DNA of 64,000 nucleotides, taken from positions 1,116,001 to 1,180,000 of the forward strand of contig OZ240237.1 of the NCBI GenBank assembly GCA_965198025.1, given 5' to 3'. Made by a program: the position numbers and the translations under genes. This DNA comes from CAYWWM01 sp965198025. GTDB lineage: Bacteria > Acidobacteriota > Terriglobia > 2-12-FULL-54-10. The notes below the pieces were generated by a model. It did not search any database, was not told the DNA's origin, and saw only the letters and a list, made by a program, of their open reading frames with translations. Shown here piece after piece: positions 27,181 to 37,817 of this stretch; within the stretch, counting starts at the first letter, position 1, and each line of letters begins with the position of its first letter.

Positions 27181-27912
27181 ATGGCTGGAAGAACGGATGG
27201 CTCCGGTCCTGGAAAAGATCCGGAGAAGCCTGAATCTCTGGCAGATCGAAGTTCCGGTCGCGACAGTTCCGAAGAGGTCCAAAAGGAAGGTTTCTCGCGG
27301 AGGGACCTGCTCAAGCGAGCTGGAGTGGTCGGAGCTGCAACTGCCCTTCCATGGTCGCTGATTGTGCCGGTTCAAGCCCCCGCGGCTCCGCAGGAACCGT
27401 TTGAGACCCTGACGGCGACCGAGACCGAAACGCTTGAAGCCATTGTGGCCCGGCTTATCCCCAGCGATGAAAACGGGCCCGGAGCAGCCGAGGCCCGTGC
27501 TGCGCACTACATTGATCGGGCGCTGGCCGGTGCCCTCGCCGCCTCGCGCGATGCGTACTCAGTAGGACTCGAAGCTGTCAACCGCTACGCCGAAGTGTCA
27601 CGGGGTGCGCGTTTCTCAGAGCTTACGGCCGCGGATCAGAACGCCGTATTGAGTGAGATGGAATCGAACGAGGCGACAGGGTTTACACCAGACTCTGCCA
27701 CGTTTTTCAGCCTGCTCCGAGCGCATACGATCCAGGGAACGTTTTGTGACCCGTACTATGGCGGAAACGTCAGCTTCGTCGGTTGGGACCTGATAGGCTA
27801 TCCGGGCATCCGAACTGTTGTGACGGCGGAAGATCAGCGCATGGACGAAAGTCCGGCGGCGAACCACCGATCGGCTTACGACTACCCGATGTTTACGAAA
27901 GGGGATGCGTGA
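27181..27912 (+). CDS. Gluconate 2-dehydrogenase subunit 3-like protein, Tat-exported
   Basis: ATG 27181 follows GGAGGAA. After a hydrophilic leader of about 45 residues comes a Tat signal, SRRDLLKRAGVVGAATALP, then LTATETETLEAIVARLIPSDENGPGAAEA, which is the hallmark start of the small subunit of membrane-bound gluconate/sorbitol-type dehydrogenases. C-terminal FCDPYYGGNVSFVGWDLIGYPG is also typical. The subunit carries the flavoprotein through the Tat pathway as a hitchhiker. Its stop is 3 bp before the start of the GMC oxidoreductase. No cytochrome subunit is adjacent, so the electron acceptor is encoded elsewhere. Confidence 0.85.
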   Translation: MAGRTDGSGPGKDPEKPESLADRSSGRDSSEEVQKEGFSRRDLLKRAGVVGAATALPWSLIVPVQAPAAPQEPFETLTATETETLEAIVARLIPSDENGPGAAEARAAHYIDRALAGALAASRDAYSVGLEAVNRYAEVSRGARFSELTAADQNAVLSEMESNEATGFTPDSATFFSLLRAHTIQGTFCDPYYGGNVSFVGWDLIGYPGIRTVVTAEDQRMDESPAANHRSAYDYPMFTKGDA

Positions 27913-27915
27913 GCT

Positions 27916-29622
27916 ATGGCTACGATATTGCCTCCCACCGACGTGGTCGTTATCGGGGTTGGAGCGGTGGGAGGCGTAGCAGCACTTCCCCTCACGCGTG
28001 CGGGACTCGAAGTAGTAGGTCTCGAAGCCGGTACCCGGCTTACGCCACGCGACTTCGCTCCCGATGAGCTCCGGAATAATATCCGGGGATGGCCGCAATC
28101 CGCCCAGAAGGCCAACCGTGAGGTTCCGACGCATCGGCCTAGCGAGTCGGCTCCGTACACACCTCGGGCATCAATCCACCCGATGATGAATGCGGTCGGA
28201 GGCACGTCTGTCCACTATTGGGCCCAGAGTTGGCGCCTCAATCCATGGGATTTCAAAGTCGTAAGCGAGACGACTCGACGGTATGGTTCCTCACGAATCC
28301 CGGCTGGCTCCACGGTCGAGGACTGGCCCTTCGGGCTCGAAGAGCTGGAACCTTACTATGACCGGGTGGAGTATGAAATCGGAGTGTCCGGCAAAGCGGG
28401 GAACGTCAACGGAAGGTTGAATCTGGGCGGCAATATCTTCGAAGGACCGCGAAGCCGCGAGTATCCGATGCCGCCACTCCGCAGCACTGGGTTCACCGAG
28501 TACATGAGCGATGCCGCTAGAACGCTCGGCTGGCACCCCTTCCCCGGTCCAGCCGCGATCAATTCCCAACCCTATGAGGAACGGTCTGCCTGTGTCTACC
28601 ACGGATTTTGCTCGCGGGGCGGTTGTCACGTGAGCGCCAAGAACTCGACCATGGTCTCAACGATCCCCAAGGCAGAGGCAACAGGGAACTTCCGTGTAGT
28701 CACGCAGGCTCATGTCACTGCTATCGACGTGCACACAGACGGTCGCGCTCGTGGTGTGATCTACCGCAAGGGCGGCCGGGAGTATCTCCAGCCTGCCGCC
28801 GTGGTACTACTCGCCAGCTACACGTACGAAAATGTCCGCCTCTTACTGCTCTCGCAGTCGGGCCCTTATCCGAACGGACTCTCGAACAATCATGGCCAGG
28901 TTGGGCGACACTATTTCAGCCATGCTTCGCGCGCTGGCGTGACCGCGCTGTTTCCGCGTAACCTGAACAAGTGGTATGGCGCGGCGGCGCAGGGTGTTGC
29001 CGTCGACGACTGGGCCGACGACAACTTCGACCACTCGGACCTGGATTTTATCGGCGGAGGAAGCCTCTGGATCTACACCGAGAGACGCCCGATTGCTGCC
29101 GCGGAGATGAGCACATTTGGAAAGGCGCCGAGATGGGGTTCCGCCTGGAAGGCATTCATCAAAGAGAACGCAGACCGATGGAGTAACACATACATCCAGA
29201 AGACGACATTGCCCTACGAGGATAACTACCTGGATTTGGATCCCACTGTGAGAGATCCACTGGGCTTTCCGGTGTGCCGGATCACAGCTGACTTCAAGGA
29301 CAACGAAAGAAAGATAGCCCGGTTCATGCAGGACAATATGGTCGAGTGGTTCCAGGCGGCCGGCGCTGTCGAGACGATCCGAGGGGATCTCGGTACGATG
29401 GGTCCTTCCACGCATGCCTATGGTGGCACGAGGATGGGTGACAACCCCGATACAAATGTCGTGGACCGTTGGGGGTTTTGTCACGAGGTGCCAAACCTGG
29501 GTATTCTCGGGGCCTCCGTCATGGGAACTAGTGGGGCTCGCAACCCGACGCTGACGGCCCAAGCCTTGGCATGGCGGACAGCAGAGCGCCTGGTGATGAA
29601 TTGGGGAACGATCAGCGGATGA
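27916..29622 (+). CDS. GMC-family oxidoreductase, large FAD subunit
   Basis: A 568-residue flavoprotein. The FAD Rossmann motif is at the start (VVVIGVGAVGGVAALPL), a middle cluster HGFCSRGGCHVSAKNST is as in gluconate 2-dehydrogenase large subunits, and the C-terminal THAYGGTRMGDN and MGTSGARNPTLTAQALAWR carry the GMC active-site His and Asn region. It oxidises a sugar, polyol or aldonate alcohol group (family knowledge). There is no signal peptide; export depends on the Tat signal of the preceding gene, with which it is cotranscribed. Substrate identity is not assignable. Confidence 0.88.
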   Translation: MATILPPTDVVVIGVGAVGGVAALPLTRAGLEVVGLEAGTRLTPRDFAPDELRNNIRGWPQSAQKANREVPTHRPSESAPYTPRASIHPMMNAVGGTSVHYWAQSWRLNPWDFKVVSETTRRYGSSRIPAGSTVEDWPFGLEELEPYYDRVEYEIGVSGKAGNVNGRLNLGGNIFEGPRSREYPMPPLRSTGFTEYMSDAARTLGWHPFPGPAAINSQPYEERSACVYHGFCSRGGCHVSAKNSTMVSTIPKAEATGNFRVVTQAHVTAIDVHTDGRARGVIYRKGGREYLQPAAVVLLASYTYENVRLLLLSQSGPYPNGLSNNHGQVGRHYFSHASRAGVTALFPRNLNKWYGAAAQGVAVDDWADDNFDHSDLDFIGGGSLWIYTERRPIAAAEMSTFGKAPRWGSAWKAFIKENADRWSNTYIQKTTLPYEDNYLDLDPTVRDPLGFPVCRITADFKDNERKIARFMQDNMVEWFQAAGAVETIRGDLGTMGPSTHAYGGTRMGDNPDTNVVDRWGFCHEVPNLGILGASVMGTSGARNPTLTAQALAWRTAERLVMNWGTISG

Positions 29623-30013
29623 GGGCTAACGAATTGCTGGTTTACCTCCTTCAGCCAGAATTAGTTGCCGAATGGCCCGCGACCGCATCTATGTTGAACA
29701 AGATACGGGGGCGAGAAGAAGACCTCTTTTCGAACGGATGAAGCCGATGCTGCTCTCCGCAAGTTTGACCGGTTATTGGTTTGAAAAGTGTCCCGGCTCG
29801 GCCGGAACATGAGGAAATGATTTCGGCAGCCTGGGGCCAACGGATTACTTTCTACAAATTCACAACACGCGTACTAAACCACACCTCCGTCTCTTTGGTT
29901 AACCTGAATTGGCTGGCTCAGCCTAGGGTGGGCGATGGTCTTGCGCGGGGTTGGAATTTGCGATACCGTGGGTACGGGGAATCGCGAGGGCCCAGAACCA
30001 CCCAGACGGAGTG
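29623..30013. other. Intergenic region before hslV
   Basis: 391 bp with no convincing gene. No CIRCE element or other heat-shock operator was found upstream of hslVU. The hslV ribosome-binding site is GGAG ending three bases before ATG 30014. Confidence 0.4.
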
Positions 30014-30544
30014 ATGCAAATTCACGGTACGACAGTATTATGCGTCCGTCGCGAGAGAAGAGTGGTCCTGGCCGGGGACGGTCAGGTGACGCTCGCCGAT
30101 AACGTGGTCAAGCATACGGCAAACAAGATCCGGCGGTTGTGGAATGACCGGATTCTGGCAGGGTTCGCGGGCTCCACGGGCGACGCCTTTTCGCTGTTTT
30201 CTCGTTTTGAGACCAAGCTGGAGCAGTTCAACGGAAACTTGAGCCGTTCGTCGGTGGAGTTGGCCAAAGACTGGCGGACGGACCGGGCGCTGCGGCATCT
30301 GGAGGCGCTTTTGTTGGTGGCCGATCAGAAGAACACGTTCCTCCTCAGCGGACAGGGCGACATCATCGAACCGGACGAGGGGGTGGCGGCAATCGGCTCA
30401 GGAGGTCCGCTGGCACTGGCTGCCGCGCGGGCCTTGCTGAAGCATACGTCACTCTCGGCCCGCGAAATCGCAACCGAAGCCATGGACATTGCAGGGAAAC
30501 TCTGCATTTACACCAACGACCACATCCACGTCGAAGAGTTATAG
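30014..30544 (+). CDS. hslV: ATP-dependent protease subunit HslV
   Basis: The proteolytic subunit of the HslUV (ClpQY) complex, a dodecameric threonine peptidase in the cytoplasm. From ATG 30014 it reads MQIHGTTVLCVRR. The catalytic Thr is the first of the TT pair, exposed by removing a five-residue propeptide. VVLAGDGQVTLADNVVKHTANKIRRL, GFAGSTGDAFSLF, ELAKDWRTDRALRHLEA and CIYTNDHIHVEEL match HslV throughout (given here by motif ends). The length is 176 residues, normal for the family. An upstream in-frame extension is not supported by homology. hslU follows after 45 bp. Confidence 0.95.
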   Translation: MQIHGTTVLCVRRERRVVLAGDGQVTLADNVVKHTANKIRRLWNDRILAGFAGSTGDAFSLFSRFETKLEQFNGNLSRSSVELAKDWRTDRALRHLEALLLVADQKNTFLLSGQGDIIEPDEGVAAIGSGGPLALAAARALLKHTSLSAREIATEAMDIAGKLCIYTNDHIHVEEL

Positions 30545-30589
30545 AGCCCGGTCAAGAGAATCCGAGTCGCTGTTGATCGGAGGGCTTGA

Positions 30590-31987
30590 ATGGCAACATA
30601 CCTTCCGGAAGCCATGACCGAAGAAACCATCCCGTCGCTTGACGAGATGTCACCGCGGGAGGTTGTCCGCGAGCTCGACAAGTACGTAATCGGGCAGAAT
30701 GCCGCGAAGCGGGCGGTAGCTGTCGCGGTGCGGAACCGGGTGAGGCGGCAGAAACTGCCGTCCGAGATCGCCGAGGAGGTGATGCCGAAGAACATCATCA
30801 TGATCGGGCCGACGGGAGTGGGCAAGACCGAGATCGCGCGTCGGCTGGCACGGCTGGCGAACTCCCCGTTCTTGAAGGTGGAGGCATCCAAGTTCACCGA
30901 GGTTGGTTACGTGGGGCGCGACGTCGAGTCCATGATACGCGACCTGGTCGAGATTGCGATCGATATGGTGCGGGAGGAAAAGCTCGAAGAGATCGCCGAC
31001 AGGGCAGAGGCGAATGCAGAAGAGCGGCTGCTGGACCTGCTGCTGCCGCCGTCACCACCCAGCGATCCGGCGGGAGAGTTGGGCGACGAAGGGGCGAGCG
31101 ATTCGGCTGCGCGTACGCGGGAAAAGTTCCGGCAGCAATTGCGCGACGGGAAGCTCGACGAGCGGATGGTCGAGATCGAGACGCGCGAACGCAGCTTCCC
31201 GGCCTTTGAGATCATCTCCTCGAGCGGCGTCGAAGAGATGGACATCAACATCCGAGACATGCTGCCGGGTCTCTTTGGACAGAAAACCAAGAAGCGCATG
31301 ATGCGTGTAGCCGAAGCCGCGGACTACCTGATCCAGGAAGAAGAGCAGAAGCTGATCGACATGGACCAGGTGACGCGGGCCGCGGTGGAGCGTGTGGAAC
31401 AGGCGGGGATCATTTTCGTGGACGAACTCGACAAGATCGCGGGGCGTGAGACGGGCCATGGACCGGATGTGAGCCGCGAAGGGGTGCAGCGGGACATTCT
31501 GCCAATTGTTGAAGGGACGACGGTGAACACGCGCTACGGGTTCATTCGCACCGACCACATCCTGTTCATCGCCGCCGGAGCGTTTCACGTCTCGAAGCCG
31601 TCGGACCTGATTCCCGAATTGCAAGGCCGGTTTCCGATCCGTGTGGAGTTGGATTCCCTCACGGTGGACGACTTCGTTAAGATTCTGCTTGAGCCGAAGA
31701 ACGCGCTGGTCAAGCAATACACCGCTCTGCTTGGGACTGAAGGAATCAAGATCACGTTCACCGATGATGCGGTGTTCGAGATTGCGCGGTTCGCGACCAT
31801 GGTGAACGAACGAACCGAAAATATTGGGGCGCGGCGTCTGCACACCATCATGGAGCGGCTGCTCGACGAGATTTCCTTCGAGGGCCCGGATCTCAAGCAG
31901 AAGACCATCAAGATCGATCCGTCCTACGTCCAGAAACAGCTTGCCGAAATCGTCAAGGACCAGGACCTCAGCCGATATATTCTATAA
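30590..31987 (+). CDS. hslU: ATP-dependent protease ATPase subunit HslU
   Basis: The AAA+ unfoldase partner of HslV, 465 residues. It has the N-terminal MSPREVVRELDKYVIGQNAAKRA, Walker A GPTGVGKTEIARRLA, the pore-loop GYVGRDVESM, the family-specific I-domain (about residues 130-230), Walker B GIIFVDELDKI, and the C-terminal QKQLAEIVKDQDLSRYIL tail that inserts into HslV. A few extra residues precede the usual start. A TAA stop ends the gene, and the downstream gene begins after 21 bp. Confidence 0.95.
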   Translation: MATYLPEAMTEETIPSLDEMSPREVVRELDKYVIGQNAAKRAVAVAVRNRVRRQKLPSEIAEEVMPKNIIMIGPTGVGKTEIARRLARLANSPFLKVEASKFTEVGYVGRDVESMIRDLVEIAIDMVREEKLEEIADRAEANAEERLLDLLLPPSPPSDPAGELGDEGASDSAARTREKFRQQLRDGKLDERMVEIETRERSFPAFEIISSSGVEEMDINIRDMLPGLFGQKTKKRMMRVAEAADYLIQEEEQKLIDMDQVTRAAVERVEQAGIIFVDELDKIAGRETGHGPDVSREGVQRDILPIVEGTTVNTRYGFIRTDHILFIAAGAFHVSKPSDLIPELQGRFPIRVELDSLTVDDFVKILLEPKNALVKQYTALLGTEGIKITFTDDAVFEIARFATMVNERTENIGARRLHTIMERLLDEISFEGPDLKQKTIKIDPSYVQKQLAEIVKDQDLSRYIL

Positions 31988-32008
31988 ACCAGTGACGAGT
32001 GACGAGTG

Positions 32009-33112
32009 ATGAGCGGAAACGAAAACCACCGGCCGCTCACCCCTCGGCTGTGCTCGGGACAGGCGCTTGCGGCTCGGATTCAATCGCGGCCCGGCTGGGC
32101 CGCCGTGGTATTGCTGACCTGTCTGCTGGCTGGTTGCGGCGTCCCGGGGGAACCGCTGCCTCCCCTGCTGGAAATCCCCGCGCCGGTAGAAGACCTGACC
32201 GGCCTGCAGGTGGGTGCCCAGATCGAACTCGAATGGTCGCGACCACGTCTGACGACCGAAGGAACGCGCGCGCAACGACTGGACCGCATTGAGGTTTACG
32301 CCTCCTTCATTCCCGAGGGCGCTCCATTACCGAGTGTTCCGTCCGATCCGTTGGCAACGATTAGGACGGATAGCATCCCGGATGCGGAGGACCGCATGAG
32401 TCTGGTGATTCGGCTGGATGCTTCCCAGCCGGGGATGCAAGCGGTGATCGCAGTCAAGGCTTTCAATGACCGGGGCCGCGACGCGGGGTTTTCGAATGTG
32501 GTGACGCTGCCCGTCGTGAATCTTCCGGAGCCACCCGCGAATCTCACAGGCGAGGTAACAGAGAGGGCGGTGCGGCTGGCGTGGAGGTCAGCCGCACAAT
32601 CGGCTTTTGGCGGAGCGGCCTCGCCCGTGGACGGATACCAGGTGTTCCGGCGCGAGCCGGGGAGCCCGGAGCCAGGAGCGATGATCGGGGAAACATCTGA
32701 TCCCGAGCATGAAGACACCTCGTTCGAGTTTGAGAGATTGTACTTGTATTCGGTGCGGGCGTTTGTCAGGCGAGGAGAATCGTTAGCTGTAACACCGGTC
32801 TCGGCTGTGGCGGAAATCGCAGCGACGGACCGCTTCCCACCAGGCCCGCCACGCGACGTAAGGGCGGTAGTGACACCGGGGGCCGTCGAGATTACGTGGA
32901 ATCCAAACGAAGAAGAGGATCTGGCGGGGTACAACGTCTATCGCAGCGAAGGGGCGGAATTCGTGAGAGTCAGTCCGGAACTGTTGCAGGTGCCGGTGTT
33001 CCGTGATGCAGCGGTCGATCCCGGCGGGCAGTACAGCTACCATGTGCGGGCTGTGGACATGAAGGGAAACGAAAGCGAGCCTTCTGAGGCAATCATGGTG
33101 ACGGGAGAGTAG
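32009..33112 (+). CDS. Fibronectin type III-like lipoprotein
   Basis: A 367-residue probable lipoprotein. After a polar leader the signal WAAVVLLTCLLAGCG carries a lipobox (LAGC). The mature part contains three FnIII-like repeats with the recurring 'PPANLTGEV...VRLAWR', 'GPPRDVRAVVTPGAVEITWNPN' and 'DLAGYNVYRSEG' patterns. The leader before the signal (residues 2-29) is unusual: its codons (around 32040-32080) read through a GC-rich stretch like the dispersed 'CTCGG..CTCGGGACAGG' repeats, so the true start may lie further in or the repeat may have been captured as coding sequence. Function unknown; an envelope or adhesion role would fit the fold. Confidence 0.7.
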   Translation: MSGNENHRPLTPRLCSGQALAARIQSRPGWAAVVLLTCLLAGCGVPGEPLPPLLEIPAPVEDLTGLQVGAQIELEWSRPRLTTEGTRAQRLDRIEVYASFIPEGAPLPSVPSDPLATIRTDSIPDAEDRMSLVIRLDASQPGMQAVIAVKAFNDRGRDAGFSNVVTLPVVNLPEPPANLTGEVTERAVRLAWRSAAQSAFGGAASPVDGYQVFRREPGSPEPGAMIGETSDPEHEDTSFEFERLYLYSVRAFVRRGESLAVTPVSAVAEIAATDRFPPGPPRDVRAVVTPGAVEITWNPNEEEDLAGYNVYRSEGAEFVRVSPELLQVPVFRDAAVDPGGQYSYHVRAVDMKGNESEPSEAIMVTGE

Positions 33113-33210
33113 CCCCAATGTACTCTTTGCGGGACGTGTCGCGTGTGCTTCGCAATGTCTAAAAACGTGTTCGCTGACTGGAAGGCAGTCTAGAATCAAG
33201 CAAGGAACTT

Positions 33211-33630
33211 GTGCGATTTTCTCGATGGATGGCAATGGGCTTAACGAGAGCAATGGCGTTGCTGGTGGGGCCGGTGCTTTGGATCCGTGGCTGGCGGAAG
33301 TCTGCGGAGGAGCGGGAACGGGAGCGCCGGCTCAGCGTCAATGAGATGGGGCGGATCACCGACGGCATCCTGATGGAGGCAGAAGCCGAGTCCGAGAGCC
33401 AGCAGACGACTTCGGGCTTGCTGTTCTATCGCTACAACGCCAAGGGGGTCAAATATTCTGCAGCACAAGACATCTCTGATCTGGTGCATCTAACGCCTCC
33501 CGGGAACTGTTTGCTGGGCGTGCCGGTCCATGTCAAATACCATCCGCAAAGACCTTCCGATTCAATTATCCTATGCGAGCAGTGGAGCGGCTTGCCGTCC
33601 GAGGTAAGGCAACCGGTCCAGGGCCGATAA
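33211..33630 (+). CDS. Small membrane-anchored DUF3592-like protein
   Basis: A GTG at 33211 follows AAGGA. The 139-residue product has an N-terminal membrane segment (AMALLVGPVLWI) and a beta-rich tail: GRITDGILMEAEAES, FYRYNAKGVKYSAAQDIS, VPVHVKYHPQRPSDSIIL. The tail matches DUF3592-type domains ('y.Y...G..Y.a......G..v.V.Y.P.np..s'). Function unknown. It lies between the FnIII lipoprotein and the carboxylase genes. Confidence 0.6.
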   Translation: MRFSRWMAMGLTRAMALLVGPVLWIRGWRKSAEERERERRLSVNEMGRITDGILMEAEAESESQQTTSGLLFYRYNAKGVKYSAAQDISDLVHLTPPGNCLLGVPVHVKYHPQRPSDSIILCEQWSGLPSEVRQPVQGR

Positions 33631-33732
33631 AGCTCAAACGTCCGGACTTCAAACGGGTAGAAACCCCGCACCGGGGTATGAAGCGGGTTCTTTCACCCAG
33701 GAGTAGGATATTGCTTTTTGGGACGGAAAACT

Positions 33733-35289
33733 ATGGCACGAAACGTCCGGGAGAGATTCGAAGAACTCCGCCGCAAGAATGAGGCTGCGGAAGCTGGCGG
33801 CGGTGCTACTCGCGTCGAGCGGCAGCACAAGGAGGGGAAGCTTTCTGCCCGCGAACGCGTGGAACTCCTGCTCGACGAAGGGACGTTCGAGGAACTCGAC
33901 CGGCTCATCACGCATCGGGCGACGGACTTCGATCTCGCGTCGCAGCGCATTCCAGGCGACGGAGTGGTGGGCGGATACGGACGTGTGGACGGGCGGTTGG
34001 TCTTTGTATTCGCGCAGGATTTCACCGTCTTCGGCGGCTCCATGTCGGAAGCCAATGCTGCGAAGATCTGCAAGATTATGGACCGCGCCATGCAGACAGG
34101 AGCGCCTGTCGTGGGGCTGAATGACTCTGGTGGAGCGCGAATCCAGGAAGGGGTAGTGTCGCTTGCCGGATACGCCGATGTGTTTCTGCGCAACACACTG
34201 GCCAGTGGCGTGGTACCGCAAATCTCCGCGATCATGGGCCCGTGCGCGGGCGGAGCGGTCTATTCGCCTGCCATTACCGACTTCATCGTCATGGTCGAGG
34301 AAACCAGCTATATGTTCGTTACCGGGCCGGAAGTGATCCGCACCGTAACGCACGAAGAAGTGACGAAGGAAGAGCTCGGCGGGCCGATGACGCACAACGC
34401 CACGAGCGGTGTGGCGCACTTCGCCGCCCGCGACGACGCGGACTGTCTTACGCTGATCCGAGAACTGCTGTCGTTCCTGCCGCCCAATTGCACAGATGAC
34501 CCGCCCGTTAAGCCGTCGAACGACCCCATTGACCGCGAGGATGCTGCGCTGGACACGCTGATTCCGGCGGAGTCCGACCAGCCGTATGATATGCGCGACG
34601 TCATCCATCGCGTGGTGGACGACGGCTATTTTTTGGAAGTCCATGAGCACTTCGCACAGAACATCATCGTGGGCTTTGCCCGGCTCGCCGGCAAATCGGT
34701 CGGGATCGTCGCGAACCAGCCGGTCGTCCTGGCAGGGACGCTCGACATCAATGCTTCGATCAAGGGTGCGCGGTTCGTGCGGTTCTGCGACTGCTTCAAT
34801 ATTCCACTGGTCACGTTCACAGACGTGCCGGGATTTCTTCCTGGAACGCAGCAGGAGTACGGGGGGATCATCAAGCACGGCGCGAAGCTGCTCTATGCCT
34901 TCGCCGAGTCCACGGTGCCGAAGGTGACCGTCATCACACGCAAGGCCTACGGCGGAGCGTACTGCGTCATGGCCTCGAAACACATCCGCACGGATGTCAA
35001 TTACGCCTACCCCACAGGCGAAATCGCCGTCATGGGTCCCGAGGGCGCGGTCAACATTCTCTACCGACGCGAGCTGGCGCAGTCGGACGACGGGGACGTA
35101 GTGCGTGCCTCCAGGATCGAGGAATTCAAGGAGCGTTTCGCGAATCCCTACATCGCTGCCGAGCGAGGCTACGTGGATGAAGTCATCGAGCCGCGCCACA
35201 CCCGCCGCAAGCTCATCACCGCGCTGCGCATGCTCGAAAACAAGCGCGACACCATGCCGCCCAAGAAGCACGGCAATATTCCACTGTAG
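33733..35289 (+). CDS. Acyl-CoA carboxylase carboxyltransferase (propionyl-CoA carboxylase beta-like)
   Basis: A 518-residue carboxyltransferase of the biotin-dependent acyl-CoA carboxylases. It has two crotonase-fold halves: MDRAMQTGAPVVGLNDSGGARIQEGV with SAIMGPCAGGAVYSPA in the first, and VTFTDVPGFLPGTQQEYGGI with TRKAYGGAYCVMASKH and GAVNILYRREL in the second. These oxyanion-hole signatures fit propionyl-/methylmalonyl-CoA-type enzymes better than plant-type AccD. Biotin carboxylase and carrier genes lie 1 kb downstream, interrupted by a HicBA-type pair. The last codons (from MLENKRDTMPPKKHGNIPL) are part of a 100-bp direct repeat. Confidence 0.9.
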   Translation: MARNVRERFEELRRKNEAAEAGGGATRVERQHKEGKLSARERVELLLDEGTFEELDRLITHRATDFDLASQRIPGDGVVGGYGRVDGRLVFVFAQDFTVFGGSMSEANAAKICKIMDRAMQTGAPVVGLNDSGGARIQEGVVSLAGYADVFLRNTLASGVVPQISAIMGPCAGGAVYSPAITDFIVMVEETSYMFVTGPEVIRTVTHEEVTKEELGGPMTHNATSGVAHFAARDDADCLTLIRELLSFLPPNCTDDPPVKPSNDPIDREDAALDTLIPAESDQPYDMRDVIHRVVDDGYFLEVHEHFAQNIIVGFARLAGKSVGIVANQPVVLAGTLDINASIKGARFVRFCDCFNIPLVTFTDVPGFLPGTQQEYGGIIKHGAKLLYAFAESTVPKVTVITRKAYGGAYCVMASKHIRTDVNYAYPTGEIAVMGPEGAVNILYRRELAQSDDGDVVRASRIEEFKERFANPYIAAERGYVDEVIEPRHTRRKLITALRMLENKRDTMPPKKHGNIPL

Positions 35290-35337
35290 CCACTCGCGTG
35301 TCATTTCGAGCGAAGCGAGGAATCTGCTCTTCAAAGA
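35227..35337 (+). repeat. Direct repeat, copy 1 (end of carboxyltransferase gene plus intergenic)
   Basis: Positions 35238-35337 are identical to 36160-36259 (100 bp), and the match extends to 35227 with two mismatches. It covers the last 17 or so codons of the carboxyltransferase gene, its stop, and a TCATTTCGAGCGAAGCGAGG stretch of the kind dispersed through many bacterial genomes. Confidence 0.9.
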
Positions 35338-35391
35338 TCGGTTGGATTTTCCATCCTGTGCTTTCCTGGCAGCCTCGTTTATACTGAAACC

Positions 35392-35670
35392 ATGTTGCAA
35401 TACCATGTCGCCTTTACCATGCCGCGCGGGGAAGACCGGATGGTGATTGCAGAGGCTCTGGATTTTCCGGGAGTTCTCAGCCAGGGATTTGATCTGGCGG
35501 ACGCGCGCAGGATGATCGCGAGCGCGCTGGAGGACATGGCGGAATTGTACCTGGACGAAGGGCGCCCTCTGCCGATGCCATCGGAAACGGCGACGGATCC
35601 CGAAGCCGATCTTGTGGAATTGATTCCCCTTTCGGTTGCCGCCGGCATAATGCGACCTGTTCCTAAATGA
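35392..35670 (+). CDS. hicB: HicB-like antitoxin
   Basis: A 92-residue protein with the partial RNase-H-like HicB fold: YHVAFTMPRGEDRMVIAEALDFPGVLSQG followed by 'DARRMIASALEDMAELYLDEGRPLPMPS' (given by its ends). No C-terminal DNA-binding helix domain is evident, as in the short HicB variants. It comes first and overlaps the toxin gene by four bases (ATGA). It lies between two direct repeats that split a carboxylase operon. Confidence 0.8.
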   Translation: MLQYHVAFTMPRGEDRMVIAEALDFPGVLSQGFDLADARRMIASALEDMAELYLDEGRPLPMPSETATDPEADLVELIPLSVAAGIMRPVPK

Positions 35671-35855
35671 AACGCGGCGACTTGCTTCGCTATCTGAAAC
35701 GGTGCAGCTGCCAACTGGATCACGAGGGCAGCCGTCACACAATCTATAAGAATCCAGCCAACGGCAAGAAGACTCCCGTGCCGAGACATCTGGAAGTGGA
35801 CAACCGTCTGGCCAGAAAGATTTGTAAGCAGCTTGGCATTCAACCTGTCGGCTGA
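35667..35855 (+). CDS. hicA: HicA-like toxin (mRNA interferase)
   Basis: A 62-residue dsRBD-fold protein with MKRGDLLRYLKRCSCQLDHEGSRHTIYKNP and PVPRHLEVDNRLARKICKQLGI. The HEGSRHTIY segment carries the conserved Gly and catalytic His of HicA ribonucleases. The order antitoxin-then-toxin is the less common one but is known in this family. Both members look intact. Confidence 0.85.
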   Translation: MKRGDLLRYLKRCSCQLDHEGSRHTIYKNPANGKKTPVPRHLEVDNRLARKICKQLGIQPVG

Positions 35856-35937
35856 AGAGTAGCGATGGCACGTCTTGCGTGCAAAACATCGTGTGGCTAA
35901 GCCATTTTCAGGGTTGGTGTAGCGCAGCCCCAAGTAG

Positions 35938-35958
35938 CGACAGGCCTCTGGCCTGTCG
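35938..35958. repeat. REP-like perfect hairpin
   Basis: CGACAGGCC and GGCCTGTCG form a perfect 9-bp inverted repeat around TCT. A second, looser pair (ACAGGC...GCCTGT) follows. Similar GC-rich hairpin sequence recurs at 49499-49513. Confidence 0.6.
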
Positions 35959-36148
35959 TCTTCACCTACAGGCAGGCTTGTCCCGCCTGTCCCGAGATCG
36001 GTCGAGGGGAGCGGAGCCGAGGGGAATGGCTGCCCTACCTTCGGGCTATACGGCAACGCTGAAAATGGTGCTAATCTACACGAGATTGCAAGAGAACTCA
36101 CGCTACAATGGTTACCGGAATGGATGCGGTATGCGCCTACGGCATGAC

Positions 36149-36259
36149 CGCATGCTGGCAAACAAGCGCGACACCATGCCGCCCAAGAAGCACGGCAATA
36201 TTCCACTGTAGCCACTCGCGTGTCATTTCGAGCGAAGCGAGGAATCTGCTCTTCAAAGA
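36149..36259 (+). repeat. Direct repeat, copy 2 (before biotin carboxylase gene)
   Basis: It repeats 35227-35337 at an offset of 922 bp, including the carboxyltransferase C-terminal codons and stop, which here are out of context. It ends four bases before the biotin carboxylase ATG at 36264. Confidence 0.9.
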
Positions 36260-36263
36260 GGCC

Positions 36264-37813
<1,550 letters not shown>

Positions 37814-37817
<4 letters not shown>

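Noticed and set aside
33649..35889. A 746-codon open frame antisense to the carboxyltransferase and HicBA region
   Set aside because: It mirrors a high-GC coding strand, has no domain pattern, and includes the direct repeat and toxin genes in reverse. The sense genes are clear.
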